From: Zizania palustris
Taxonomy: Eukaryota; Streptophyta; Magnoliopsida; Poales; Poaceae
DNA: 64,000 bases
Reading direction: 5' to 3'
Assembly: GCA_019279435.1 (NCBI GenBank)
Contig: JAAALK010000080.1
Location: forward strand, 35,901,385 to 35,965,384
Shown: in pieces, positions 1 through 11,592 of the stretch
Layout of the letters: the number at the start of each line of letters is the position of its first letter
How positions within the stretch are numbered: position 1 is the stretch's first letter
The notes under the pieces: model-generated
Seen by the model: the letters and a program-made list of their open reading frames with translations, nothing else
Told to the model about the DNA's origin: nothing
Database searches by the model: none
Made by a program: the position numbers and the translations under genes

Positions 1-580
1 TGTAACACCCATAATTTTTAAAAGGGAAAAATAAATCCTGAAATAATGAATTTCCAGAAAAATGATTATTTTGATTTTCTTTAAAGCTGAAAATGTCCAA
101 ATAAATAAAATCCAGAGAAATAACTCTAGTCATGGTCTGAGAAAATTATATTATGACCTTAAGACCAAGATATATTTTTGAGAATTTTTATAGATTTTTA
201 GAACCCTTGCAAGTAGCTAATAATTTTTAAACTATTTTTAGCAATTATTTTTACTCAGAAATGAATTTAAACAGTAATGGGCCACCCCCTTTCCTTTCTC
301 TCTCTCTCTGGCCTCACCAACCTGTTTTCCCCCACAGCCCCTCACTGACAGATGGACTCCACCTGTCGGCGCGCTCCGCCTCATGCCCGAGCCCTGGCCC
401 ACCTATCAGCCCCTCCCCCTCTCTCTGCGTGTGCCTTGGCCCACCTGTCGGCACCGACCGTTGCGCCCTCATCCCGTCTTCCATCACTGGCCGGTGGAGC
501 CCACCTGTCAGCTTTGTCTTCCCCATGATCTCGCGCCCCCGAGATCCCCGGTCGCCACCCTAACTCCTGAATCCACCTTT
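1..580 (+). repeat. 5' LTR of the Tekay-like element, left fragment
   Basis: Matches the first part of the 3' LTR (30615-31185) with scattered substitutions and small indels. It begins with TG at base 1 of the window and stops at the CCTTT target site of the Copia-1 insertion (576-580). Contains a pyrimidine-rich stretch and a C-rich segment. Confidence 0.9.
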
Positions 581-2601
581 TGTAGGACCGAAAGTAATGA
601 CTAGAGGGGGTGAATGGGCGCCTTAAAAATTCTTGTGAATCAATGACCTTTTCCCAACACCCAACGCACCTCGACTAACAATCAGTTGAAGCTAACAGAT
701 CTAAATCAAGAAACTAATCTAACCTAAAAACAACCGGTGTCCTAAGCGAGAAGACACAAACAGTGATTGAAGGCAGAAAAGAATCATTCAAGACATGAGC
801 AGTTTAGACACCATCAAAATAAACATCATAATCAGTATGTTCAAATGCATGTAAAACGAGAAAAGATTTTTAATGTTCAAAATTTTCTGGTTTGAAGTCT
901 GTAAAACACAGTTCGAAGTGTATGAGCGAAGCCTGCACCTAGACTTCGAACCGTGTACTCCGGAAGTGAAGAGTACATAGCCGTCTGTCGAAGTCCGTGA
1001 TGTACTATGTCGGAGTCTGCGAGAAACCTTCGAAACAAGCCAACTCCGAACCAGTCCACAGAACTCAAAGGTACTAAAAACCGAAGCCAGCACGTGCTAG
1101 GACCTTTGCTCAGTCAAAACAGACATGCGTGGAACTTCGAAGGACTTCGTACACAGCGAAGCTTCAGCGAAAAAACTCCGAAGTAAACCTCGCACACACT
1201 CTGGACTGACACCTTCGCAATGATGCTCGAATAGAAAAACTCAGCACGATTCAATGGATCTTCGAAGTACGTCTTGCGGACTTCGTTGAGTTCACAAAAA
1301 CACAAACATCTCTAGACACGCTTACCCATGCGAAGTGTTATGGTCGCTGCAAATACAAAAGCAAGAGCTAGCCGTAGGCTAGTTTCACTAGCCATGCCAT
1401 GCGCATGCCAGCAGCAATTGCAGACTAAAACTTAGGTGAGGACAGCCTATGAATTACTATGTGAGGTGACCAGTCAGCAAGATACCATGAGAAAAACCTT
1501 AGAAAAAATCTCACCTGCAGCACGTTACACAGAAAGCTGCTGCTATGCATGGGAAACAGGAGAAATACTAGCACAAGTAGGTTCTAGAAAAAAATCAAGG
1601 TGACAGCAAACACACTGTGGCAACACGATGGCTAAAACTGACACAAGCAACCACACACAGCAGACAAACCACATAGACGAAGAACTGTGCAGGAAACAAA
1701 CTATCCTTCAGCACATAAAAACGAAATAGCAAAACTCACTCACAGATGATTGAAACAGGTACGCATAACAAGGCATCAGATAAACTAATTCATAGCAATG
1801 CACGATAGGTGAGACATGAAGAATAAAAGCTGAATAAATGGTTTCACGAAGTGCCTGAGTTGCAGATCCTGATGGAGCACGATGAACAGAGGCGGCGGAG
1901 AAGAACAGACACCAGGAGGATGAACGCCAAAAGTGACCCAATCCTTTTGATTAGTAAAGTAATTTCAGAAAAGGGTAACCCTAACCCTAGGGATTGGGGC
2001 CCTATTTATTGGCATCCCAATAGCCTAGGAAAATACCAAAAGACCCTTAGGGTTTTTTACAGACGCTGAAATAAAATGGAAAATACCAAAATGCCCTTAG
2101 GATATTTTTACAGACTCGACTGACAGACTGTGGGCCTAAAGGCAAAATAGTAAACTCCTAAATACAGATGACTTATCCTGAAGTAGAGCTTTCATAGCGA
2201 CTACGGCTTCACCTCAGAACGGTCAGATCCGAGATCAGCGGTTGTCAGTTTTGCGCCAAAACTGACAAAGCATCCACCGTCTTTGCACCGGGTACCCGGA
2301 TTGGGCTAGCCTGATTCCGCAGCTCCCTCAGCTCGGCAATCACTAGCCACCCGTGTACCTGAGTCAATGCCGGTCAAAAGCCCAGTGGATCCTCTGCTGC
2401 CCCTAGCCCATGTACCCGTATTGGGCTAGCCCGACTTCGTGGCCCCTCTGCCCAATAGTCGCTCGCTGCCCATGTACCTCAGTCACATGCGGCCTAGACA
2501 CAGCAGGTCTTCTCTTCTCTTCGTGTCCTCTTTGGCTTCCGTTGATAATCACTCATCACATCTGCAGCCATGAGACCCATACTCTTCAGCATGGCTCCTC
2601 A
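581..2601 (-). repeat. Copia-1 3' LTR
   Basis: 2021 bp, TG...CA ends on the - strand (starts TGAGGAGCCATGC, ends CGGTCCTACA). Pairs with 20382-22355. The segment 900-1300 is dense in TTCGAAG and CGAAG words. The TATA box is altered compared with the other LTR (TATTTATT on + at 2003-2010). Confidence 0.93.
2002..2055 (-). promoter_or_regulatory. Core promoter region of the Copia-1 3' LTR (telo-box, TATA-like)
   Basis: On the - strand a perfect telo-box AAACCCTAA (2047-2055) lies about 40 bp upstream of an A/T-rich TATA-like site. In this copy the TATA site has changed from TATAAATA to AATAAATA. A second telomere-like tract (CCCTAACCCTAG on +) lies just downstream at 1979-1990. Confidence 0.5.
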
Positions 2602-2620
2602 ATCTCCCCCTTGATGAGTG
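2602..2620 (-). other. Polypurine tract of Copia-1
   Basis: On the - strand ATCAAGGGGGAGATT directly precedes the 3' LTR. The same tract precedes the 3' LTR of Copia-2 (57527-57540), supporting a common lineage. Confidence 0.8.
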
Positions 2621-4009
2621 CATTGTCAACACTTCTCTTTATCAGCTCTCCAGTACCTGCAAGCACATGTGGAAACACAAAAACAAAGCACAAGAAGACA
2701 GAAAGAAGAAAATAAAACAAAAGTTTAACCCTAATGACCAAAAACCAATCAAAAGCACGAAAGCGGTCATTATGTTTAACCAAAAAAATAAAGACTCAAA
2801 ACAAGTGCAATCTCATAATTATCAACAAAGATATCCAAAGAGTAAGGACAAACGGGACAAAAACTCCCCCTGAAACAAATCCCAGAGAAAGCCAAAACTC
2901 CCTCTAAACTCTTCGAAGAGAACGAGTAACCCAAAAATTCTCCCCCTTGTTGACAATTGGACTCATCAAGCGAGATTAAATGCACTCAAAAGAGACACAG
3001 ACTCGTACTCCCCCTGAAATGCAGCTCCCCCTCAAAATATGCAAAGAATGCAACTGGGGTGCAGGTGGAGTGTAGAAAGCATGCTTCTCAGATATGATTG
3101 ACTACAATTACAATATCTAACAGGTATAGCAAAAGACATATTGTCTAAGACACATGACATGATCAGTGCAACAGATGATATCTAAAGAAAGTCATTAGCA
3201 CGCATTTTTCAATTTTTGCAAACAAAAGCATCACCACATTTTCTAGTTGACAAGCAAGGTCAAGCATGAGATGCAAAAGCTAACTGATATCTACCAGGAT
3301 AAGCATTGTCCAAAACAAAGTGCTTCAGCAAACTTGTTATCTTTTTAATGTTCAAGCTTTTTCTTTTTCCCTTTTCATTTTTGCCAGGGGTTATTTGCAT
3401 GTCAAACCTTATTCTAACCGACCAAGTCAAGCCTAGGCCAGAAATAGACCATCAGAAGCTTAAGACATTGGTCTTGGCATACACTACACTGTCCTAGTTC
3501 ATACCAAAGTGCTATGGTAAGCAATCCAGAACAATGCAATGCGACAAAAGCAAACCCACCTAGATCTTTTCAAATTATGCATAGAAAGGCATGGATTTTT
3601 CATTCATTTTTTATTTTTATCATTTTTATAGCACATTTCCATGTTAAAGCATAAAGATGTCCAAGTTGCATCTCTACATCTAAGTGAGGAACTAGCTACC
3701 AGGCATGTAAAAGATAGTAATAACCACTCAGCCTACACATGCTAGTTACCAGAAGCAATGGTGATCAATTTTCAATTTTAAAACATAAAAGCAATGCATA
3801 TGACAGATATCAGACATATCATGTGAACTGAAGCAAAACATGATCATCGACAAGTAATCAAAAGCATGTACCAACTAGAATAAGTAAAGCAGCTCAATCA
3901 TATAACAGAAGCAAGCTCAAAGTGTGATATGTGAATATGCATGATATGAACACACACAAAAAGACTCAAGAAAAGAGTAAAGAAGACAGAAAACTGACTC
4001 AAAAATATC
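2621..4009 (-). other. Copia-1 non-coding 3' spacer between pol and LTR
   Basis: About 1.4 kb of AT-rich sequence with several further purine tracts (on + TCCCCCTG or CTCCCCCTT, for example 2867-2873, 2939-2948 and 3009-3030). No ORF with recognisable similarity. A long spacer here is usual in SIRE/Opie-like elements; some relatives carry an env-like ORF in this position, but none is visible here. Confidence 0.6.
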
Positions 4010-7000
4010 CTAAAAGGGATACACAACACCCAAATCCCCTCGTAAACGCTCAAAAGTAGACTGATCTAGGGGTTTGGTGAAAATTTCAGCCAACTGATGA
4101 TGGGTATCAACATGAACAAGGTCAATGACACCTTTCTCATATTGATCCCTCAGAAAGTGAAAGCGCACATCAATGTGTTTGGTTTTTGAATGGAGACAAG
4201 GTTTTTCCCTACACTAATCGCAGTGGTGCTATCACAAAACAGAGGAACTCTGGTAGGAAAGAACAACCCAAAGTCTCGCAATGTGGAAATTATCCAAACC
4301 AACTATGAGCAGCAGCTACATACTCAGCCTCAGTAGTAGAAAGCGCAACCCCAGACTACTTTCGAGAAGACCAAGAGATAAAAGAAGAACCAAGAAACTG
4401 GCAAGTACCGGAAGTCGACTTGCGATCCAACCGGCACCCACCAAAGTCAGCATCCGAAAAGCCAGATAAATCAAGAGATGATGATGCTGAATAATAAATA
4501 CCTAGATCGGGCGCATCGGTAAGGTACCTGAAAATACGCTTGACAGCCTGTCGATGAGACGCACGTGGTGAAGAATAAAAGCGCACGCACAGTCCCACGG
4601 CAAACTGTATGTCTGGCCTCGTCGCCGTCAAGTACAGCAGCGAACCAATCATCCCTCAAAACTCTTTAGCTCTCCACCAAAGTCGAATTTCTTCAACATG
4701 TCCCATGTGTACTTACTCTGGTGGATGAAGATGTCGTCCTTGGTCTGCTTGATCTGGAGCCCTAGGAAATACTTGAGCTCACCCATGAGGCCCATCTCAA
4801 ACTCACTGTGCATCTGCTCAGAAAACTTGGACACAAGAGCATCAGTAGAACCACCAAAAATAATATCATCCACGTAAATCTGAGCAATTAAGAAGTTTGA
4901 GCCATCTCTGAGCAAGAAAAGATTTTTGTCCACAGAACCCATCACAAAGCCCTTCCCTAACAAAAACTGCTTCAACCGGTCATACCAAGCCCTGGGGTCT
5001 TGATTTAGACCGTATAAAGCTTTCTGCAGCTTAAAAACATGTCGGGGAAACTTGGGGTTCTCAAAACCAGGGGGCTGCCTAACGTAGACCTCCTCCTCTA
5101 TGTACCCGTTCAGAAAATCACTCTTGACATCCATTTGAAAAAGGTTAAAACCCTTAGAAGCGGCAAAAGCTAAAAGAATGCGAATGGACTCAAGACGGGC
5201 AACAAGGGCAAAAGTTTCCTCCAAATCAATACCCTCTTTCTGGCAAAAACCCTGGGCAACTAGTCGAGCTTTGTTGCGCACCACAACCCCATCTTCACCT
5301 TGCTTGTTTTTGAACACCCACTTGGTGCCTATGGGGTTGCATCCGGGTGGCAGCTCAAACAGTGTCCAAACCCGATTGCAGACAAAATTCTCAAGCTCTT
5401 GTTGCATGGCATTAATCCAGTTTGAATCAGAAAGAGCATGAGAAACATCTCTGGGCTCAAAAGATGCAACAAACGCAGACTCAGCAAACATAACAAGCGA
5501 GTCAATAGAAGAGCGCAAAGTTCTCTTAGAAAGATCACCGATGATGAGCTCTGAGGGGTGATCACGCTGAACTGCTCGGGATCCCAGGTGATCTGAAGTC
5601 ACCTCACCGGAGTCAGCAGCTGGCACCTCTGTACTCGACTGAGGGGGCTCGATCGAAGTGGAAGAAGTGATCAGAGGTCCGCCCTCATCCTCAGTCGAAG
5701 TCTCAGAAGGTGTGGGTTTTGTAGGCTGTGCAGAAGGCCCACCCTCATCGACAGTTGGAGCATCATCATCTTCCTCGAAGATGGACTCTCCAAGCTCATC
5801 ATCTCCATAAAGCTCAAAAGAAGGAGTCAAAGAAGGCAAGGACTCATCAAAAGAAACCTCACAAGTCTCGACAAGCTGCTGGGAGTCAAGGTTCCAAACA
5901 CGGAAGCCTCGAGAATGCAAAGCATAACCAAGAAAGACTCCATCCCAGCAACGAGACTCAAACTTGTCCAAATGCCCTCCCTTCTTGAGCACAAAGCACT
6001 TGCAGCCAAACACTCGCAAGTGGCTCACTTTGGGCTGTCTGCCAAACCACAACTCATATGAAGTCTTACCTAAGTAAGCTCTAAGAAACATGCGGTTGGC
6101 CAGATAGCAAGTCGTGTTCATGGCTTCAGCCCAAAACGCCTAGGAGTCCTATGCTCAGCGAGCATCGTCCTGGCCATCTCGACTAGCGTGCGGTTCTTTC
6201 GTTCCACAACGTCGTTCTGTGGGGGAGTGTAAGGAGCAGAAAACTGATGATCAAGACCCTGATCACTACAGAAGCTGACGAACTAAGAGTTCTTGAACTC
6301 AGAGCCATTGTCAGAGCGAATTGCTCGCATCCGACCATTATTCTCGTTCTTCAGCTTCAAAATCAGGTCATGAACAAACTGGAAAGTCTCATCCTTAGAC
6401 TCTAAGAAAACCCACGAGAATCAAGAAAAATCATCAACGATCACAAGCGCATACCACTTCCCACTGACTGAGCGTACCCGAGCTGGACCAACAGTGTCCA
6501 TGTGTAACAGCTCTCCCGGGTACGAAGTCATCACCTGAGTCACAGGTGAGTGAGAAGCGGCAACCATTTTCCCATGACGACAGGGATGGCAAACTAGATC
6601 CTTCTCCATCTTAAGCTTGGGCAATCCACGGATGAGATCCATAGAGCTCAATCTGACTAGCAGATCAAAACTCAAATGGCCTAAACTCCTATGCCACTTC
6701 CAGAGCTCAGAGGAGGATCCAGCAATCAAACATCGAGAAAGGCCAAAAGAACTAGAAAAGTCAATCCGAAAAACCTTACCGAAAGGTAAGATCTGTCAAA
6801 TCAAAGACCCTCTAAAATCAACCACAGAAGACATGCCCTTCTTAAAACGAACCTCCAAACCATCCTTAAGAAGTTGCGAAATAAAAATCAAATTGAACTT
6901 CAAATTTCCAACCAAAGCAACATTCTTCAAAGAGAAATGGTCAGAGATGCGAATTGAGCCAATGCCATGTACCTTCCCTTGACCACTGTTCCCAAAGGTG

Positions 7001-7544
7001 ATGTATTCCTTGGAGCTCGGAGAAGAGAGACTAGAGAACCATCTGCAATGTCCTATCATGTGGCGAGAGCATCCTGAATCCATGATCCACACATCCTCTA
7101 GTCCTCGATCCTGCACGATCAGTGGCCGTAAGGGGGAGCAAATGGTCCGGCACCAGGTTTAGCAAAAGAACTAAACCAGTGTCGAGCCATCTGCTCAAAA
7201 TACGGAAAGCAGAAGGAATCATAAGAGTCTGGACCAAAGCACGGCTCAAAGTGCGGTCCTCGGTTCTGCCTAAAGTCTCAGCCATGAGGTCTAGAGCCGT
7301 ATCCAAAATGGCATGAAAGTCGTCCCCTCTACCACCACCTACACGACGCGACATGGCCTCTAGCCTCTCCCCCGTCGAGGGACTCTCAGTCTACCACCCT
7401 GCTGGTAGAACTGCTCCTGCCCACCACGAGCTCTCTCTGCTCTCTCAACCCGCTTCCTCCTGAAGCAAAACTCCTCAAGATGCCCATCTCTCTGACAGTA
7501 CTCATAGTGGTAGGTGAGCTTCTTGGGATGTGGTTGAGGCTTGG
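4010..7544 (-). pseudogene. Copia-1 Pol polyprotein (zinc knuckle, protease, integrase, RT, RNase H), degenerate
   Basis: Reads leftward from the Tat insertion. In order it shows a CCHC-like knuckle (CQRDGHLEEFC, about 7490), the protease motif WIMDSGCSRHM (about 7080), the integrase zinc region LWKWHRSLGHLSF...CHPCRHGK and HMDTVGP, a second integrase block SDNGSEFKNS (about 6300), GFGCKCF-type core, RT with YVDD at 4865-4876, and RNase H with SGFSDADFGG, STTEAEYVAAA and IFTKPLDQ before a stop at 4010. Breaks include TGA in DDFS*FSW (about 6420), TAG for Gln in NS*FVSF (about 6290), a one-base loss at about 6140 (PRRF), WSSRK*SGV at about 4356, and a frameshift after AAHSW. One uninterrupted piece of 490 codons remains (4649-6121). 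Family and domain order are certain; activity is lost. Confidence 0.9.
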
Positions 7545-8488
7545 GGTTCTGTTGACACGGAAATGTGCCCCGCACTTGGGTCAGTTCGGCGATCCAAAAG
7601 TGCACGGATACTCAGGGACAGGCCTAAGCGTGACGTAGAACCGACGTCGTGTTCCGACTACCCTTAATAGTGATAAGGGGGGTGGAGTCGCCAGACAACC
7701 AGATTACAAGAAATAATCCAATTAGCCGAAAGAAATAGGTTAAACAGATTAAAATCAGCAAACTAGTCGGAGTTCTCCTGGTTCAAAGTCTGTAGCGAAG
7801 GGTGCGCCGAAGGGTACCTTCGGCGTCTGTTGCGAAGTGTTCCGCCGAAGGGTACTTCGACGTTCGGACTGATCCGGCCAGAGGTGAACTCCGAACGGAT
7901 CTGGACATGGTGATCACCTCCGGACAGCAGGGTTCGGCGTGTGATCTCCGATGCAGCGAAGTACAGAAAAATGACGCGAAGGCTATGTGCGGGTGCAACT
8001 TCGTCTTGGTGCAGAGTGTAGTCATGCTGAAGTCTATCACGACGAAGTATGGTGCGAAGCTTGTTACGAAGCCTGTGGTCCTATCGAAGGGCGTCCTAGG
8101 GACCTCCAGAACCGATCTCTCGGCTCCGAATACCTCCGGCGAAGGGGCTCCGAACGTGCGAACCTGCAACAGGGATAAAGCGAAGTACCAATTCGGCCTT
8201 AGGACCGAATTTGGAGGTGTTGCACAGGTGGCGAAGGTAGCAATCTATTACGCAGATTAGCGGATACTTCATAGGCGAAGTAACAAGACAATAGCAATCT
8301 GTTATGTAGATTAACGGGGACTTCACAGGAGAAGTACCAAGGCTTACCACTGTCCAGTAGTGGCGGACGGAGGGCTTCCAAGAAAACCCACAAAGAGGTA
8401 CAGAAAGTAAAGGTAAAGTAAAGGTACGATCAAAGCATGGCTTTGGTTTGTTTGTGTTGGGGGGGTCCTCTACGCCTGCCAGGCCTCT

Positions 8489-8499
8489 CTATTTATAGA
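8489..8499 (-). promoter_or_regulatory. TATA box in the Tat 3' LTR
   Basis: - strand CTATAAATAGA, about 140 bp downstream (in element sense) of the 34-bp repeat array; conserved in the other LTR at 17561-17571. Confidence 0.6.
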
Positions 8500-8629
8500 G
8501 GGTTAACTCTAATCTAATCTGCTATTAATCCGGCCGGATAGGGATAAGCTTGAGCTAGCAACGCGTCAATCTCTATCTCTGCCGAGGTGGGCTTCGGTCA
8601 GGCCCACCGAGGCCTGCTCCTCGGGCCAA

Positions 8630-8798
8630 AGCTTCGGTAGCGTGGGCCTCCGAAGGCTCCCGAAGCTTCGGCAGCGTGGGCCTTCGAAGGTTCCCGAAGC
8701 TTTGGCAGCGTGGGCCTCCGAAGGTTCCCGAAGCTTCGACAGCGTGGGCCTCCAAAGGTATCGAAGCTTCGGCAGCGTGGGCCTCCGAAGGCTTCCTG
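8630..8798. repeat. 34-bp tandem repeat, five units, in Tat LTR
   Basis: Five consecutive units of the form AGCTTCGGCAGCGTGGGCCT followed by CCGAAGGTTCCCGA. Unit 4 is one base shorter (33 bp). Each unit contains the palindrome AAGCTT and the words CTTCGG and CCGAAGG. The same array with the same unit number is present in the other LTR. Confidence 0.9.
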
Positions 8799-8962
8799 GT
8801 CGAAGCCCATGGGCTGGCTGGAGACCTTCGGAGCCCGCAGCTCGATGAGCTTCGGCCCCGTAGGGCTTCGGTCAGACCCTGGACATGTGTATTTTCGGCC
8901 CAAATCACCAAAAATTGATATTTTCATAATCTAGCCATTAATGCCATTTTTTGCCATCAACA

Positions 8963-8975
8963 CATGCCCCCTGCC
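8963..8975 (-). other. Polypurine tract of the Tat element
   Basis: - strand GGCAGGGGGCATG ends directly at the 3' LTR start. Confidence 0.7.
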
Positions 8976-9025
8976 TTTTAGTGAACTAGTGAACTAAAAG
9001 CACAACGAGCTTGAGATGATACTGT

Positions 9026-10315
9026 TCATATCGGCTTTTCGACATTTTGTGACGTTTGCCACACACTCTGGAAGTATCTTTTTAAGTACCTACCATTCAA
9101 AGCCCTTCGAAATCGCTCTCCCTGCAGGGATTCCAACATGTATGCGTTGCCGGGAGCGATTTTGGCTACCTTAAGAGGACCTTCCCAACTAGGCGACCAT
9201 TTCCCAAATTTTGGACTTTTCGTGCCTAAAGGCAAAATCGTCTTCCATACCAAGTCTCCTATTTGAAATGATTTTGGTTTAACCTTCTTATTGTAGGCTC
9301 TAGCTACTCTCTTCTTGTCTACCTCTATGGCTTCTAAAGCTCTTAGTCTCTTATCGGTCACTTCCTCCAGACTGTCCTTCAGAAGAGCTTCATATTCATT
9401 GACCGATAAACCGTCTTGCTTCAATACTCTTAAGGAGCCAAGATCTACCTCCACAGGCAGAACGGCCTCTTGTCCATATACCAACTCATATGGACTGACC
9501 TTGGTGGCACCGTGCTTCGCAATCCTACAAGCCCATAACGCCTCGGAAAGCACCTCATGCCACCTTTTAAGAAACTCTTCAAATTTTCTTCTTGATAAGC
9601 TTAATCATGGTTTTATTACTAGACTCAGCCTGACCATTGGCCTGAACATAGTAAGGTGAAGAGTTTATTAACTTAATGCCATAGTATTCGGCAAAGTCCC
9701 TTACTTCTTTTGAAACAAATGAACTACCTTGGTCCGTAGTAGGAGTTTGAGGGATGCCGAATCTATGTATGATGTGCTTTAAAATAAAATCGCGTACCTC
9801 GTTATGGGTCATGTTCTTGAGAGGTACGACCTAGGTCCATTTGGTGAAGTAATCCGTTGCCATCAACACGAACCGATGCCCTTTTGAGGAAGGAGGATAG
9901 ATCTGGCCAATGAAGTCTAGACCCCAACCTCGAAACGGCCATGGCTTAACAATAGGATTGAGTAATGAGGCAGGAGCTAATTGGATGTTGCCAAACTTAT
10001 GACACGCCTCACACCCTTTGTAGTACTTGAAGCAATCTTCAGTCATAGTCGTCCAATAAAACCCGGTCTTTTGAGCATCCAACTCATCTTTTGGGCTGAC
10101 TGATGAGTGCCGCAAAGCCCCTCATGGACTTCTCCTGTAGCTACCTGGGATTGCTCATGGTCTAAACACTTCAATAGCACTCCGTCAATGGTTCGGCGGT
10201 ACAACGTGTTGTCTACCAACACGAATTTGAACGCTCGTCGCCGAACCTTCCGATCAACCCTTCGGCTAGGGTCTTTCAAATACTGGATGATTGGGATTCT
10301 CCAATCGCCCTCATA
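9026..10315 (-). pseudogene. Tat integrase, degenerate
   Basis: The HHCC-type zinc region (HEGLCGTHQ, then CEACHKFG) is followed by catalytic blocks with Asp in GWGLDFIGQ (about 9910), Asp in TTDQGSSFVS (about 9720) and Glu in ANGQAESSNK (about 9630). The C-terminal part (9026-9553) ends in GERFRRALNGRYLKRYF, typical of Tat integrases. Frame changes occur near 10060 and 9560, and a TAG follows TKWT at about 9831. The family is clear; the protein cannot be made in one piece. Confidence 0.88.
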
Positions 10316-10738
10316 GATTTCAGACGGCTTCGCTGGCTCAACTTCTGGAAGAACTTCTAAAACACCGACTTCGGGGTGCCCACCGAGCCATTTCAGCTTC
10401 TGCCGAAGCCCGGCCGAAGTGTTCGCTCGGAGTGTGCTGGGCCGAAGCCCTTCGGAGGGTTCAGACCCTAGAGAGCCTTCCCCGTCCGAGAGACTTCAGA
10501 CTATAGGCTTCGGCATGCCAGACCCCTTGGTGGGTGGAGCACTCCGATCCAGGAGCTCCGGCATGCGGTGGCCTTCGGCGACCTGAGGGCCTCGACTCGA
10601 AGGGTACGCCTGTCCAGCGTCACTGGCTTCGGTAATGAGACCAAACATTGACTTTTTCAACACAGAAAATTTCCCTCTCCTGACTTGGTAGCCAGATGCT
10701 TGCTGAGCCAAATCATTAGCGATTTAATTGGCCTCTCT
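10316..10738 (-). other. CGAAG-rich linker between RNase H and integrase of Tat pol
   Basis: Low-complexity segment dense in CTTCGG and CCGAAG words. In the pol frame it would encode a Pro/Arg/Ser-rich hydrophilic linker without a recognised domain, and it carries stops. Such words also dominate the LTRs and the gag-protease linker of this element. Confidence 0.6.
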
Positions 10739-11580
10739 TTACACGTGAGATATTTTGAAATCATCAAAAGTAGAAACTATGTCTAGGCACTTGTCCAAGT
10801 AGCTATTCAGCAAGCTATTAAAACATTGAGCATTCTTGGCTACTTGTTGCATTACTAATAATGAATCACCGTACGCGTGAACGTGCTTAGCGCCTATAGA
10901 CTCTAATAGTTCAAGGCCTAGCAACAAAGCTTCATATTCGGCTTGGTTATTAGTGGAAGAAAACTCTAGTCGGGCCGAGGTCTCAAAGCACATACCATTA
11001 GGTGATATGAGAACCACTCCAATACCCTGGCCATTCTTGCAAGCCAAACTGTCAAAATAGATTTTCCATGGCACTACCTCAACTAGAGCAATAGAATCAC
11101 TCCAGTTAGCATCGATGTGATGATCAACAATGAAGTCAGCTACGACTTGGCCCTTCATCGCCCTTAAGGGCTCGTAGGCCAAATCATACTCAATCAACGC
11201 GTAAGCCCATTTTCCGATTCTTCCACTTAGAATCGGCTTTCGTAACATGTGCTTTATAACATCGGTTTGGCAAACGACGACACATGTGGTGGGGAGAAGA
11301 TAATGACGCAACTTGGTGCATGCGTAATAAAGTGATAAACATAATCGCTCCACGAATGCGTACCTGGTTTCGGCGTCCAGCAGGCGACGGCTCAGAAATG
11401 TGACGATGTACTCCTTCCCCTCCACCTCCTGGGTTAGCACGACTCCAATCACGCGGTCTTCAGCGGCGATGTATAGCCGAAACGGAATCCCGGCCTTGGG
11501 TGCTCTCACCACGGGTGGTGACGACAAGCATTCTTTGATCTTCTCAAAAGCACTTTGCTAGCTTGCCCCCCAAGTGAACT
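10739..11580 (-). pseudogene. Tat pol RNase H plus additional archaeal-type RNase H
   Basis: The upstream part shows the pol RNase H (FRLYIAAEDRVIGVVL, FLSRRLLDAETRY). The downstream part shows a second RNase H fold with Asp in YFDSLACKNGQGIGVV (normally FDGSA), Glu in NNQAEYEALLLGL and Asp in HAYGDSLLV. The residue pattern D-E-D of the second domain is kept, although the FDGSA motif is changed. The open stretch 10739-11527 is 262 codons long. It is separated from RT by a frame change at about 11580. The duplicated RNase H is diagnostic for Tat elements. Confidence 0.9.
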
Positions 11581-11592
11581 CGGCTTCATTTT

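Larger units (their letters stand above)
7550..8962 (-). repeat. Tat element 3' LTR
   Basis: 1413 bp. On the - strand it begins TGTTGATGGCAAAAA and ends CGTGTCAACA. It contains a five-unit 34-bp GC-rich tandem repeat (8630-8798), a TATA box (8489-8499) and many CGAAG words. Confidence 0.94.

Noticed and set aside
1708..2069. Short ORFs on both strands in the Copia-1 LTR
   Set aside because: Inside LTR, not conserved between the two LTRs.
8573..8934. Overlapping short ORFs in all frames at the 34-bp repeats
   Set aside because: 34 is not a multiple of 3, so the repeat shifts through all frames; open frames are a by-product of the repeat.
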